DNA of 64,000 nucleotides from Anaerocolumna aminovalerica (GTDB lineage Bacteria > Bacillota > Clostridia > Lachnospirales > Lachnospiraceae). The DNA lies in contig NZ_FOWD01000005.1 of the NCBI RefSeq assembly GCF_900115365.1, forward strand, positions 4,048 to 68,047. Reading direction: 5' to 3'. Made by a program: the position numbers and the translations under genes. The notes under the pieces were generated by a model that worked only from the letters and a program-made list of their open reading frames with translations, had not been told where the DNA came from and made no database searches. Positions 24,119 through 33,509 of the stretch are shown piece by piece; positions within the stretch are counted from its first letter, which is position 1, and every line of letters begins with the position of its first letter.

Positions 24119-26833
24119 TTAAGATGTTTTTAATTTTTCTCTTAATACCATCTGCAGGATTCCACCATGCCGGTAATATTCCTTTTCCACTTCAGAATCA
24201 AACCGCAAAATAGCAGAAAAGCTTTTCTTATGCTCATGGGTTCCCATTGCTTCTACCATTATTTTATCATGTGGTTTTACATTTTCATCAATTGTTACAG
24301 AGATTGTTTCTTCCCCTGTTAATCCTAAGCTGTCAGCTGATTCACCGGGTAAGAACTGCAGGGGCAGGATTCCCATCATAACCAGATTAGAGCGGTGAAT
24401 ACGCTCATAACTTTCTGCTATAACGGTTTTTACTCCCAGAAGGCTTGGCCCTTTGGCTGCCCAGTCTCTGGAAGAGCCCATACCGTAATCTTTTCCTGCA
24501 AGAATCACTAATCCTATGTTTTCCTTTTTATATTTCATAGCTGCATCATAGATAGACATTATCTCATTGGTTGGCCAATAGGTGGTAAAACTTCCTTCTG
24601 TACCAGGAGCCAGTTGATTGCGTATACGGATATTAGCAAAGGTTCCTCGCATCATTACTTCATGATTGCCCCTTCTTGCCCCGTAAGTGTTAAAGTCTTC
24701 CTGTTCTACCCCATGTTCCAGTAAATATTTTGCAGCAGGAGTATTCTTACCGATAGCACCGGCGGGAGATATATGGTCTGTCGTAATGGAGTCACCAAAT
24801 TTTCCCAATACCCTCATATTTATAAGTGGTTTTAAAGCACCCGGCTCTTTGGATAGATTGGTGAAATAATCGGGATTTTGAATATAGGTTGAATTCTCAT
24901 CAAACTTATATAATGGACTATCTCCTGCTTTCATATGATTCCATACTTCATTATTCTCATAAACTGTCTCATACTCTTTGCTGAATAATTCCGGTTTTAC
25001 ACATTGGATCAATACTTTTTGAATTTCTGTTTCTTCCGGCCAAATATCTTTTAAGAATACAGGATTATCATCTTGGTCTTTGCCTAAAGGTTCTTTTTGA
25101 AGATCTATATTAACGGTTCCAGCTAAGGCATAAGCCACCACCAATATAGGTGAAGCCAAATAGTTTGCTTTTACCAGTTGGTGAATACGCCCTTCAAAGT
25201 TACGGTTTCCGGACAATACAGAAGCTACTAATAAATCATTCTTAATAATCACATCATCAATTTCCGGCAATAAAGGTCCTGAGTTGCCGATGCAGGTGGC
25301 ACAGCCATAACCAACGGTATAAAATCCAAGCCTGTCTAAATATTTCTGTAAACCTGCTTCCTCCAAATAATCGGTTACAACCTTAGAACCCGGCGCTAAA
25401 GAGGTTTTTACGTGAGCAGGTACAGAAAGACCTTTCTCCACTGCCTTCTTAGCAAGGAGCCCGGCTCCCAGCAATACATATGGGTTAGAGGTATTTGTAC
25501 AGGAAGTAATAGAAGCAATAACAATACTTCCGGTTTCCATAGTACTCTTTCTTCCATCTTTTAATACAACTTCCGGTTTTTTATTAAATTCCTCATCACT
25601 TAGTCCATGTCCTTTATTCCCCAAAGGTGCAGTAACAGACTTGTGAAATTCTTCCTTCATATGGTTTAGAAGTATTCTATCCTGAGGACGTTTTGGCCCT
25701 GCCAGTGACGGTTCAATCTTTGATAAGTCTACCTCTATTACCTCTGTATAGATGGGTTCCTCTTTTTCCTCAAAGAACATTCCATTTTCCTGTAAATATC
25801 TTCTTACTAATGTAATATGTTCTTCTTCTCGTCCTGTTAGTTTAAGATAAGCCAAGGTTTCTTCGTCCACCGGAAAATATCCGCAGGTAGCACCGTACTC
25901 AGGAGCCATGTTGGCAACGGTTGCCCGGTCTGCCAAAGGAAGGTTACTTACTCCTTCTCCAAAGTACTCCACAAATTTACTGACTACGCCTTTCTCACGC
26001 AATATCTTAGTCATGTATAGGGCAAGATCTGTAGCTGTTGCACCTGCCGGTAAATTTCCTGTCAAACGAACTCCAATAACTTCCGGAACAGGAAAATAAG
26101 AAGGCTGCCCTAACATTCCTGCTTCTGCTTCGATTCCACCAACACCCCATCCAAGTACTCCAAGACCATTAATCATTGTAGTATGGGAATCCGTTCCAAC
26201 CAAGGTATCTGGAAATACCACAGTTTTATCATCCTCTATTTTAGTACTGACTACTTTAGCCAGAAACTCCAAATTGACCTGATGGATAATTCCTGTAGCA
26301 GGAGGAACTACACTGAAATTATTAAATACTTTCTTTGCCCAGTTTAAGAATTCGTATCTTTCTTTATTACGTTCAAATTCTAATTTCATATTTTCATTAA
26401 GAGACTCTCTTGTACCATAGCAATCTACTTGAACAGAATGATCAATTACTAAATCTACCGGAACTTCCGGATTAATTTTATGAATCAAATCCTTAGAACC
26501 GCCTATACTTGCCATGGCATCCCGCATAGAGGCCAAATCTACAACTGCGGGAACACCAGTAAAGTCTTGTAAGATAACCCGTGATGGTTTAAAAGGGATT
26601 TCCCCTTGTTTCTTATGTTCCCTTGCCCAATCTGCCAGATTACGTATGTGCTCTTCCCGAACTCCAAATCCATCACATTGTCTTAAGAGGGATTCTAACA
26701 AAATTTTTATTGAGTATGGCAAATGATTGATGTCATAGCCTTCCTCTTTCAAAACAGCCAGACTATAGTAATGATAGGTTTTCCCCTGTAGTTGAAATTG
26801 CTTTTGTGCTTTCTCTTTTAAGTTTTGATTCAT
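24119..26833 (-). CDS. acnA: Aconitate hydratase, AcnA type
   Basis: 904 residues, full length for AcnA/IRP-type aconitase. [4Fe-4S] cysteines lie in [12 protein letters not shown] and [12 protein letters not shown]; other family motifs are [35 protein letters not shown] and [14 protein letters not shown] in the swivel domain. It interconverts citrate and isocitrate through cis-aconitate. The cluster is sensitive to NO and O2, which fits the neighbouring Ric and flavodiiron genes. It stands alone; citrate synthase and isocitrate dehydrogenase are not in the window. Confidence 0.97.
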   Translation of the reverse strand: MNQNLKEKAQKQFQLQGKTYHYYSLAVLKEEGYDINHLPYSIKILLESLLRQCDGFGVREEHIRNLADWAREHKKQGEIPFKPSRVILQDFTGVPAVVDLASMRDAMASIGGSKDLIHKINPEVPVDLVIDHSVQVDCYGTRESLNENMKLEFERNKERYEFLNWAKKVFNNFSVVPPATGIIHQVNLEFLAKVVSTKIEDDKTVVFPDTLVGTDSHTTMINGLGVLGWGVGGIEAEAGMLGQPSYFPVPEVIGVRLTGNLPAGATATDLALYMTKILREKGVVSKFVEYFGEGVSNLPLADRATVANMAPEYGATCGYFPVDEETLAYLKLTGREEEHITLVRRYLQENGMFFEEKEEPIYTEVIEVDLSKIEPSLAGPKRPQDRILLNHMKEEFHKSVTAPLGNKGHGLSDEEFNKKPEVVLKDGRKSTMETGSIVIASITSCTNTSNPYVLLGAGLLAKKAVEKGLSVPAHVKTSLAPGSKVVTDYLEEAGLQKYLDRLGFYTVGYGCATCIGNSGPLLPEIDDVIIKNDLLVASVLSGNRNFEGRIHQLVKANYLASPILVVAYALAGTVNIDLQKEPLGKDQDDNPVFLKDIWPEETEIQKVLIQCVKPELFSKEYETVYENNEVWNHMKAGDSPLYKFDENSTYIQNPDYFTNLSKEPGALKPLINMRVLGKFGDSITTDHISPAGAIGKNTPAAKYLLEHGVEQEDFNTYGARRGNHEVMMRGTFANIRIRNQLAPGTEGSFTTYWPTNEIMSIYDAAMKYKKENIGLVILAGKDYGMGSSRDWAAKGPSLLGVKTVIAESYERIHRSNLVMMGILPLQFLPGESADSLGLTGEETISVTIDENVKPHDKIMVEAMGTHEHKKSFSAILRFDSEVEKEYYRHGGILQMVLREKLKTS

Positions 26834-26894
26834 AAATATACCTCCTTAGATCCGAATTTACGTCCTCTCTTTTGTCCCTTTTAGGATAACCAAT

Positions 26895-26923
26895 ATAATA
26901 TGATTATACCATAAATGTGTAAA
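26895..26923 (-). promoter_or_regulatory. Promoter of acnA
   Basis: TTTACA (26918-26923) and TATTAT (26895-26900) on the minus strand, 17-base spacer. Confidence 0.55.
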
Positions 26924-26936
26924 AACTTACTATTAG

Positions 26937-26986
26937 GTAAAAAAATATGAGCTTATAATTCAGAATGACTGAACTTAAGCTCAAGA
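26937..26986 (-). terminator. Terminator after the DUF47 gene
   Basis: On the minus strand TTGAGCTTA...TAAGCTCA encloses TTCAGTCATTCTGAA and is followed by TATTTTTTT. Confidence 0.8.
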
Positions 26987-26994
26987 TATTGTTA

Positions 26995-27618
26995 TTAGGA
27001 ATTCTTCATGATAACCGACTCGATTACATCGGACACTTCTTCACATGCGTCACAGCATTTTTCCAGGTGATCATAAATCTCAGTCCAAACTAATAATTCC
27101 ACCGGATCTTTAGATTCACGGTAAAGTCTGGCAACGGTCTTGTAGTATAAACGATCTCCTTCTTCTTCTAAATCATTTACTTCAATCAGTTTTGCTTTTA
27201 ATGAAGTTGATTTCTTATAATTATGGAATTCTTCTAAAGCTGTCTTAAGAGCAAGGCAGCATCTGGAAACTAATTTCGTAAACTGAAATATATCGGACTT
27301 CATAGTCTGCACATTGTATATATGAATTTTAATTAATACGTCCTCTACGGTATCGGTAATATCATCAATCTTTTGAGACAGGCTTACAATATCTTCTCTT
27401 TCAAGGGGTGCAATAAATTCTACAGCTAATTGATGCATTAATTCATGTTTTGCCAAGTCGGCAGTATGTTCAATTTTGTGAAGTTCTTCCAGTTTATTTT
27501 CAATAGTTTTTGTATTAAAATTCTCTAAGGTATCTTCTAAGATTTTAGAGGACTGACAGGAGTAATCTATTAATTCTACAAATTTCTTAAAATAATTATA
27601 ATCTTTATTTTTAGCCAT
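26995..27618 (-). CDS. DUF47/PhoU-like phosphate transport accessory protein
   Basis: 207 residues, all helical, with the DUF47 features YFKKFVELIDYS, EHTADLAKHELMHQLAVEFIAPLEREDIVSLSQKIDDITDTVEDV and YDHLEKCCDACEEVSDVIESV. DUF47 proteins accompany PiT transporters and probably regulate them in a PhoU-like manner at the membrane. It follows pit by 107 bases on the same strand. Confidence 0.92.
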   Translation of the reverse strand: MAKNKDYNYFKKFVELIDYSCQSSKILEDTLENFNTKTIENKLEELHKIEHTADLAKHELMHQLAVEFIAPLEREDIVSLSQKIDDITDTVEDVLIKIHIYNVQTMKSDIFQFTKLVSRCCLALKTALEEFHNYKKSTSLKAKLIEVNDLEEEGDRLYYKTVARLYRESKDPVELLVWTEIYDHLEKCCDACEEVSDVIESVIMKNS

Positions 27619-27725
27619 TGTTTTTTATATCCTTTCTTATATAGAAATCAAACCGATTCAGTTTTCCTTTACAAACCTTTTACATAATGTTTACCAAAAT
27701 TTCATATTATTATAATATCAATCCG

Positions 27726-28778
27726 TTAAAATAACCGCATAAATAAAAGTGCCATTAGATAACCAATAATGCCACAACCCGGGAAAGTGAGTACCCATGC
27801 TAAAACCATTTCTTTTACGGTTCCCCAGTTGACAGAAGAGAGCCTTTTAGATGCGCCAACTCCCATGATGGCGGTAGTTTTTGTGTGGGTTGTACTAACC
27901 GGAATACCTCTGACGGAAGATATTAGTAATACGAAAGAAGCTGCAATATCTGCTGCAAAACCTTGGTATTTTTCTAACTTAACCATTCCCATTCCAACTG
28001 ATTTTATAATCTTATATCCTCCAATGGAAGTTCCTAAAGCCATAACTACAGAGCATAAGATCATTAGCCAAACAGGAATTGTAAAATTTGTAACGTTTCC
28101 CTGTCCATTTGCTAAAAATACACCTAACAAGAATACACCCATGAACTTTTGTCCGTCTTGTGCTCCATGCATAAATGCCATAGAAGCAGCACCTGCAATT
28201 TGTGCACCGCTGAAAAATTCATTGGTCTTTCTGCGATCCATACCTTTACATATCACTTCAACTATTTTAGTAACAAAATAGCCTGCTGCAAATCCAGCTA
28301 CCGTGGAAAAGATCAAACCAATTATTACTTTGATCCACTCGCCACCATTAATACCACCTAAGCCGCCTTGAAGAGCAATAGCAGAACCAGAAACTCCTGC
28401 AATAAGTGCATGACTCTCACTTGTTGGAATACCAAATGCCCAGGCAGCAGTTGCCCATAAAACAATTGCAAACAATGCAGCACAAAGTGCAACTAATGCA
28501 TCCTTTGTATTACCTCCGAAATCTACCATATTATAAATGGTTTCTGCAACTGTAGCATTAACAATGGTCATAAATAATACTCCAAAGAAATTGAAAACAG
28601 CAGCTAATAAAATAGCCTTTTCTGGTCTTAAGCATCTGGTAGAAACGCAGGTTGCAATTGCATTGGGAGCATCTGTCCAACCATTCACCAGAATAACACC
28701 AAGTGTAAGAATAACTGTAATCAACAACGGCAAATTAGATGCCAGCTGATCCAGAAATTCAAACAAAGAAATTGTCAT
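27726..28778 (-). CDS. pit: PiT family inorganic phosphate transporter
   Basis: 350 residues with about ten membrane segments. Both PiT signature repeats are visible: NGWTDAPNAIATCVSTRCL near the N-terminus and GIPVSTTHTKTTAIMGVGASKR near the C-terminus. It carries phosphate (probably as a metal complex or with H+/Na+). Paired with the DUF47 gene downstream. No phosphate-box could be recognised in the 233-base upstream gap, which is AT-rich and otherwise featureless. Confidence 0.94.
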   Translation of the reverse strand: MTISLFEFLDQLASNLPLLITVILTLGVILVNGWTDAPNAIATCVSTRCLRPEKAILLAAVFNFFGVLFMTIVNATVAETIYNMVDFGGNTKDALVALCAALFAIVLWATAAWAFGIPTSESHALIAGVSGSAIALQGGLGGINGGEWIKVIIGLIFSTVAGFAAGYFVTKIVEVICKGMDRRKTNEFFSGAQIAGAASMAFMHGAQDGQKFMGVFLLGVFLANGQGNVTNFTIPVWLMILCSVVMALGTSIGGYKIIKSVGMGMVKLEKYQGFAADIAASFVLLISSVRGIPVSTTHTKTTAIMGVGASKRLSSVNWGTVKEMVLAWVLTFPGCGIIGYLMALLFMRLF

Positions 28779-29011
28779 TTTTTAATACCTCCATAATGTA
28801 TATGAATTTCAATGTGCCTCAATTATAATACCATGAAACTTACAACAATAAAAGAATTTTTTAAAATTACTGTTTTGGTAATAATTTAAAACCTTATAAA
28901 GTAAATGCAAAGCTATTATACCTTTTATTTTAGAATGACATTGTTTTTAAAACTTATGAATTTAAATAATATGCTCAATTATAATAGTTCTATACACTTA
29001 GTATTAAAATG

Positions 29012-30202
29012 TTAATATTCTATTTTGTCTAATATGCCTGTTAAATAAGCGATTACTACACCATAGTTTGTCATAGGAACTTTTTGGGTTTGTGCCTGTT
29101 CAATACGGTTCAATACATACTTTCGGTTAAACATACAGGCACCACACTGGATAATTAAATCATATGGGGACAGATCCGCCGGGAAATCTGAACCGCTTAC
29201 TATATCAACAGTTAATCCCTCTCCAACCTTTTTTCTAAGCATATGTGGAATCTTTTCTCTTCCTATGTCTTCCGTCAAAGGTGCATGGGTACAGGCTTCT
29301 GCAATTAATACCTTCGAATTCTCAGTTAATTGTTCAATGGCTGCCGCACTTTCGGCATAGTAGTGAATGTCTCCTTTGTAGTTGGCAAATAGTACTGAAA
29401 AGGAAGTGAGCATGCTTTCTTTTGGCTTTTTATCATAGACAATTCTAAACACTTGGGAATCCGTAATGATCAATTTTGGGGGCTTCACAAAATTAGCCAG
29501 TGCCTGGTCTAATTTATCTGTGGTACAGCTTGAAACAATACACTTTTTATCCAGCAACTCCCTCAATGTTTGTACCTGCGGCAGTATTAGCCGTCCTTTT
29601 GGTGCCTGAATATCCTGAGGCATGACCAGTAATATGGTATCATTTTCTCCAGCAAGATTCCCTGTAATACTGGCAGCATCATAGTCCTCAGGAAGTTTTC
29701 TCATAATTTCTTCCCGGATATTTTCAATCCCAGTTTTATTCTTTGCACTGATGATTAAAGGCCTTTCTTTACATGATTCCTCAAATATCCGGGCAATATA
29801 TTCTGCATTGATAATTTGATCAGCTTTATTAATTATGATTACAAAAGGGGTTTTTCTCTTCTTAAATAAATCAATCCAATATAATTCTTCCCTAATGTCC
29901 TCATCACAACAGACAATAAGTGCAATATCCGTTTTTTCCATTGCAAGTCTGGTCTTTTCTACACGCATAAGCCCTAAATGGCCTTCATCATCAAATCCTG
30001 GGGTGTCAATCAATACACAAGGCCCAATTCCGCAGATCTCCATGGTTTTATACACCGGATCTGTGGTTGTTCCTGCTACGTCGGAAACCAATGCCGTATT
30101 ATGTCCCGTAATGGCATTAATTAATGTAGATTTTCCGCTGTTTCTCTTTCCAAATATTCCAATATGAAGGCGGTTCGCCCTTGGTGTATCATTTAGACTC
30201 AT
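29012..30202 (-). CDS. hydF: [FeFe]-hydrogenase H-cluster maturation GTPase HydF
   Basis: 396 residues. GTPase domain (about 1-165): P-loop GKRNSGKSTLINA, GTTTDPV, switch DTPGFDDEG and NKAD. C-terminal cluster-binding region with the HydF cysteine/histidine set: AEACTHAPL and IIQCGACMFNRKY. It is the scaffold on which HydE and HydG build the 2Fe subcluster before transfer to HydA. Last gene of hydE-hydG-hydF; 30 bases after hydG. The hydrogenase itself lies outside the window. Confidence 0.96.
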   Translation of the reverse strand: MSLNDTPRANRLHIGIFGKRNSGKSTLINAITGHNTALVSDVAGTTTDPVYKTMEICGIGPCVLIDTPGFDDEGHLGLMRVEKTRLAMEKTDIALIVCCDEDIREELYWIDLFKKRKTPFVIIINKADQIINAEYIARIFEESCKERPLIISAKNKTGIENIREEIMRKLPEDYDAASITGNLAGENDTILLVMPQDIQAPKGRLILPQVQTLRELLDKKCIVSSCTTDKLDQALANFVKPPKLIITDSQVFRIVYDKKPKESMLTSFSVLFANYKGDIHYYAESAAAIEQLTENSKVLIAEACTHAPLTEDIGREKIPHMLRKKVGEGLTVDIVSGSDFPADLSPYDLIIQCGACMFNRKYVLNRIEQAQTQKVPMTNYGVVIAYLTGILDKIEY

Positions 30203-30232
30203 ACTTGCATCTACCTTTCTCGAGTTATATTT

Positions 30233-31660
30233 TTAGAAACGGAAGTCCCTCTTTCCTTCATGTACCTGTACAAGATAATCTTTAGCAATGTCCTTTACTT
30301 TTTGATTGGTGATATGTTCTAGCTCTTTTTCAATAACCCCTTCTCCCTTAACTTTGGTATCCGGGTCTGCGTAATCTTCCAGATATTCTTTTAAAGTCAT
30401 TAATGCATTTGGCTGACAGCAATTTACGATTTGTCCGGATTTTAAAAGACTCATAAAACGGTCTCCTGTTCTTCCTTCACGGTAACATGCTGTACAGAAA
30501 CTTGGAATATAACCTAAGGTTAACAGCCAGTTGACTACCTGATTCAGAGGACGCTTATCATCTACATCAAATTGAGCTGAATTTTCTTCCTCTAATTCCG
30601 GTTCTGCATATCCACCTACGCTGGTCTTAGAGCCGCCGCTAATCTGGGTGATTCCAAGTTCCAATACCCTTTCTCTTGTTTTCTTGGATTCACGGGTTGA
30701 AACGATCATTCCGGTATAAGGAACCGCGATTCGAAGTACTGCTACAATTTTCTCAAATATTTCATCAGAGATACCGTCTTTAAAGTCTTCCGGATTAATG
30801 TCGTCTGCAGGACGAATTCTTGGAACACTTATGGTATGAGGGCCTACTCCCATAGCCGCCTCTAAATGCTCTGCGTGCATAAGCAAACCTACAAAATCAT
30901 AACGGTACATATTTAATCCAAATAATACACCTAATCCTACATCATCAATTCCACCCTCCATTGCACGGTCCATTGCTTCTGTATGGAAAGCGTAGTTATG
31001 CTTTGGCCCTGTTGGATGAAGGTTTTCATAATTCTCTTTATGATAAGTTTCCTGGAATAATATATAAGTTCCTATTCCTGCTTCTTTCAGCTTTCTATAA
31101 TTATCAATTGTTGTTGCCGCAATATTTACATTAACCCGGCGAATGGCTCCATTTTTATGTTTGATGGAATAAATGGTCTTAATACTTTCCAAAACATATT
31201 CAATGGGACTGTTTATCGGATCTTCTCCGGTTTCTAATGCAAGACGCTTATGTCCCATATCCTGTAATGCAATTACTTCTTCACGAATCTCATCCTGAGT
31301 CAGTTTCTTTCTTGTAATATGCTTATTTTTATAATGATAAGGACAGTAAACACAGCCATTCACACAATAATTGGATAAGTAAAGGGGTGCAAACATAACA
31401 ATACGGTTCCCATAGAATCTTAGTTTAATTTCCTTAGCAAGTGTATAAATCTTCTGAATCTCATCTTCTAAATCACACTCCAATAAAACTGCGGCTTCCC
31501 GGTGGGAAATTCCATTCATTAATTTAGCCTTTTCAATAATGCTTTCAATTAACGGACGGTTACTCTTGTTTTCTTTTGCATATTCTATAGTTTCCAGTAT
31601 CTCTTCATGGCTAATAAATTCCTCAGCCTTTTTTGATTTTACATCATACATAATCTGCAT
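30233..31660 (-). CDS. hydG: [FeFe]-hydrogenase maturase HydG (tyrosine lyase)
   Basis: 475 residues, radical SAM. CX3CX2C is YCVNGCVYCPYHYKN (about 100); the C-terminal second cluster is FCTACYREGRTGDRF with a further C in IVNCCQPNALMTL. It splits tyrosine to supply CO and CN ligands to the H-cluster. Thiazole synthase ThiH is a relative, but the C-terminal CxxC-x22-C and the hydE/hydF neighbours settle the call. It lies 107 bases after hydE. Confidence 0.96.
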   Translation of the reverse strand: MQIMYDVKSKKAEEFISHEEILETIEYAKENKSNRPLIESIIEKAKLMNGISHREAAVLLECDLEDEIQKIYTLAKEIKLRFYGNRIVMFAPLYLSNYCVNGCVYCPYHYKNKHITRKKLTQDEIREEVIALQDMGHKRLALETGEDPINSPIEYVLESIKTIYSIKHKNGAIRRVNVNIAATTIDNYRKLKEAGIGTYILFQETYHKENYENLHPTGPKHNYAFHTEAMDRAMEGGIDDVGLGVLFGLNMYRYDFVGLLMHAEHLEAAMGVGPHTISVPRIRPADDINPEDFKDGISDEIFEKIVAVLRIAVPYTGMIVSTRESKKTRERVLELGITQISGGSKTSVGGYAEPELEEENSAQFDVDDKRPLNQVVNWLLTLGYIPSFCTACYREGRTGDRFMSLLKSGQIVNCCQPNALMTLKEYLEDYADPDTKVKGEGVIEKELEHITNQKVKDIAKDYLVQVHEGKRDFRF

Positions 31661-31767
31661 CTCCTTACTATACTTTCGTTAACATTGCTTAAATCTATAT
31701 TTAAAAATTCATATTTATAACCGTTTTCAAACTTATAAGTATCCTTATAATAATTATACTGATTTTA

Positions 31768-32817
31768 TTATAGAGGCTTCATATCTCCCCGTTCTGCTAC
31801 TATTTCATATCCGATCCGGTTCATGCGGTTTTGCAGGCAGAATTTACATTCAGCAGCTTCGTCACCGGTACATATTTTATTATCATAAAGTTCATATTGT
31901 TTACGGACAGAAACCGGAGATAAGTTTGGCATAACTACATTGGCTCCGGATAATATGCCATTCTCTCTTCCTAAAGGATTAATGGTTCCCAATGCGGTAG
32001 TTGCCGGTATTAATGCGTTTGGAGCGATCAATCGTAATATACTTAATAATACCAGCGTGAGCTCATAAGAACCCGCTTTTTCCTTTGCAAAGGGCGTTTC
32101 ATGATGAGGTAAAAATGGCCCAATTCCAATCATGGAAGGGGATAATTCTTTTACAAAAAGTAAATCTTCTGCCAGATTCTCCATAGTTTGATAAGGGGAA
32201 CCTACCATGAACCCACAGCCAACTTGAAAACCTAAGGACTTTAGATTTCTTAAGCATTCCTTTCTATTCTGTAAGGTTTGATTAGCCGGATGGAGCTTCC
32301 CAAAGTGTTCTTCGTTGGCAGTTTCATGCCGTAACAAATAACGGTCTGCCCCCGCTTCACGAAATCTTTTATACGATTCATAACTTCTTTCTCCAAGGGA
32401 TAAGGTCAGGGCACAATCAGGGTAACCTTTTTTAATAGCTGTAATGATGTCAACCAGCATATCATCTGTAAAATGTCCATCCTCTCCGCCTTGCAGCACA
32501 AAAGTACGAAAACCCAAATCATATCCTTGCTCACAGCAGCTTAGTATATCTTCTTTGGTCAGGCGGTAACGGACTACATTCCTGTTGCTTCGCCGTATAC
32601 CGCAATAATAACAGTCATTTTTACAGTAATTTGTAAATTCAATTAAACCTCTGGTATAGATTTTATTATCATAATATTTATTTGCAATTTTACGGGCCTT
32701 TTCTTTGAGATACTCTGCATCTTCTTTCGAGTAATTAGACAGCAATTCTATATATTCTTCTCTGGATAAACAGCCTTGTGCTTCTAAAGTATCAATCAAT
32801 GCTTTTATATTTGCCAT
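31768..32817 (-). CDS. hydE: [FeFe]-hydrogenase maturase HydE
   Basis: 349 residues, radical SAM. CX3CX2C is TNYCKNDCYYCGIRRSN (about 63-79); the second, dispensable cluster motif is near the C-terminus (ICTGDEAAECKFCLQNRM). BioB/PylB-like TIM barrel. It makes part of the dithiolate-bearing 2Fe unit with HydG and HydF. First gene of the maturase operon; the structured RNA and cruciform described separately lie upstream in the same orientation. Confidence 0.96.
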   Translation of the reverse strand: MANIKALIDTLEAQGCLSREEYIELLSNYSKEDAEYLKEKARKIANKYYDNKIYTRGLIEFTNYCKNDCYYCGIRRSNRNVVRYRLTKEDILSCCEQGYDLGFRTFVLQGGEDGHFTDDMLVDIITAIKKGYPDCALTLSLGERSYESYKRFREAGADRYLLRHETANEEHFGKLHPANQTLQNRKECLRNLKSLGFQVGCGFMVGSPYQTMENLAEDLLFVKELSPSMIGIGPFLPHHETPFAKEKAGSYELTLVLLSILRLIAPNALIPATTALGTINPLGRENGILSGANVVMPNLSPVSVRKQYELYDNKICTGDEAAECKFCLQNRMNRIGYEIVAERGDMKPL

Positions 32818-32905
32818 AGTCAGCTCGCTTTCTTAAAATTGGTAGTAGTATGAATCAGAAACCGTCAAAGGGGATATTCGTGATCCGCTTCGCTGCTTGC
32901 TTTAT

Positions 32906-32984
32906 AACCTCATTGCCACTACGTGGCATTTCAGCAGGAGCTTAAACTCCTGCTGAAACAGGCAAGTCCTTACCTGATGAGGTT
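32906..32984. repeat. Perfectly nested four-way cruciform
   Basis: Four contiguous stems with no unpaired bases at the junction: AACCTCAT (32906-32913) pairs with ATGAGGTT (32977-32984) and encloses TGCCAC/GTGGCA, then a 12-bp stem TTTCAGCAGGAG with its complement, then CAGG/CCTG. It lies between the U-run of the large RNA and hydE. No ORF overlaps it. It could be RNA or a DNA cruciform used by a recombinase; nature unknown. Confidence 0.75.
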
Positions 32985-32988
32985 AAAT

Positions 32989-33226
32989 AAAAAAATCCTC
33001 GGCCGGGGTGGCACAAGGATTGGGTATCATAGATATAATAGCCTTACCTGTAGTAAATATAAAAATTTGTTACAGGGGCTATTCCTATATATACTCTCGC
33101 CTTTTCACTCGGAAAGTATCCTTGTGCTCAGCACGATAACTTTTTTAATTCAATCTAGCTTTACTCATTCACATTAACGTGGTTCGTTCTTAGAAAACTC
33201 TGTTATTTTCTTAACAACTCACCACG
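32989..33226 (-). ncRNA. Large structured RNA, candidate raiA-type
   Basis: About 237 bases with its own promoter and ending in U7 (32989-32995). Helices: AACGTGGT (33221-33228) with ACCACGTT (33176-33183); a perfect 10-bp long-range helix, GCACAAGGAT (33118-33127, minus) with its complement at 33011-33020; inside it GGCTATT/AATAGCC (33077-33083 and 33037-33043) and TACAGG/CCTGTA. No credible ORF. Size, AT-rich 5' part, long closing helix and CCCCGGCCGAGG-U-run ending recall the raiA motif of Clostridia, but this is from memory and unverified. Confidence 0.6.
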
Positions 33227-33229
33227 TTT

Positions 33230-33258
33230 ATTATACACTGAATTCACCCCATTGTAAA
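33230..33258 (-). promoter_or_regulatory. Promoter of the structured RNA
   Basis: TTTACA (33253-33258) and TATAAT (33230-33235) on the minus strand with a 17-base spacer; predicted start near 33223 at the foot of the first helix. Confidence 0.75.
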
Positions 33259-33424
33259 TACAAATTAAATAATAACAGCGGTTTACAGTCCTGATGTTTT
33301 AATGATTGAGGGACTATGATAACTAGCCCCTCCTATTTAAACATTATTATTAGAAACTGATTTCTCTGTTTCACACTTCCAAACATGATGTGGCTTTGGC
33401 AACTCAAATAATAGATGAAGAAGT

Positions 33425-33509
33425 TCAACATGAGAATTCCAATGGATTCACATGTTGGAATTCTTCAGAATGGTAGATATGGTCTTCCATCTGAGAAGAT
33501 GGTTTTCCT
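33425..33509 (-). terminator. Hairpins after the alpha-glucosidase gene
   Basis: Two stems follow the stop on the minus strand: ACCATCTTC...GATGG, and GAATTCCAA (33434-33442) with TTGGAATTC near 33455. T-tracts are short. The remaining 33260-33425 holds nothing I can support. Confidence 0.45.
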
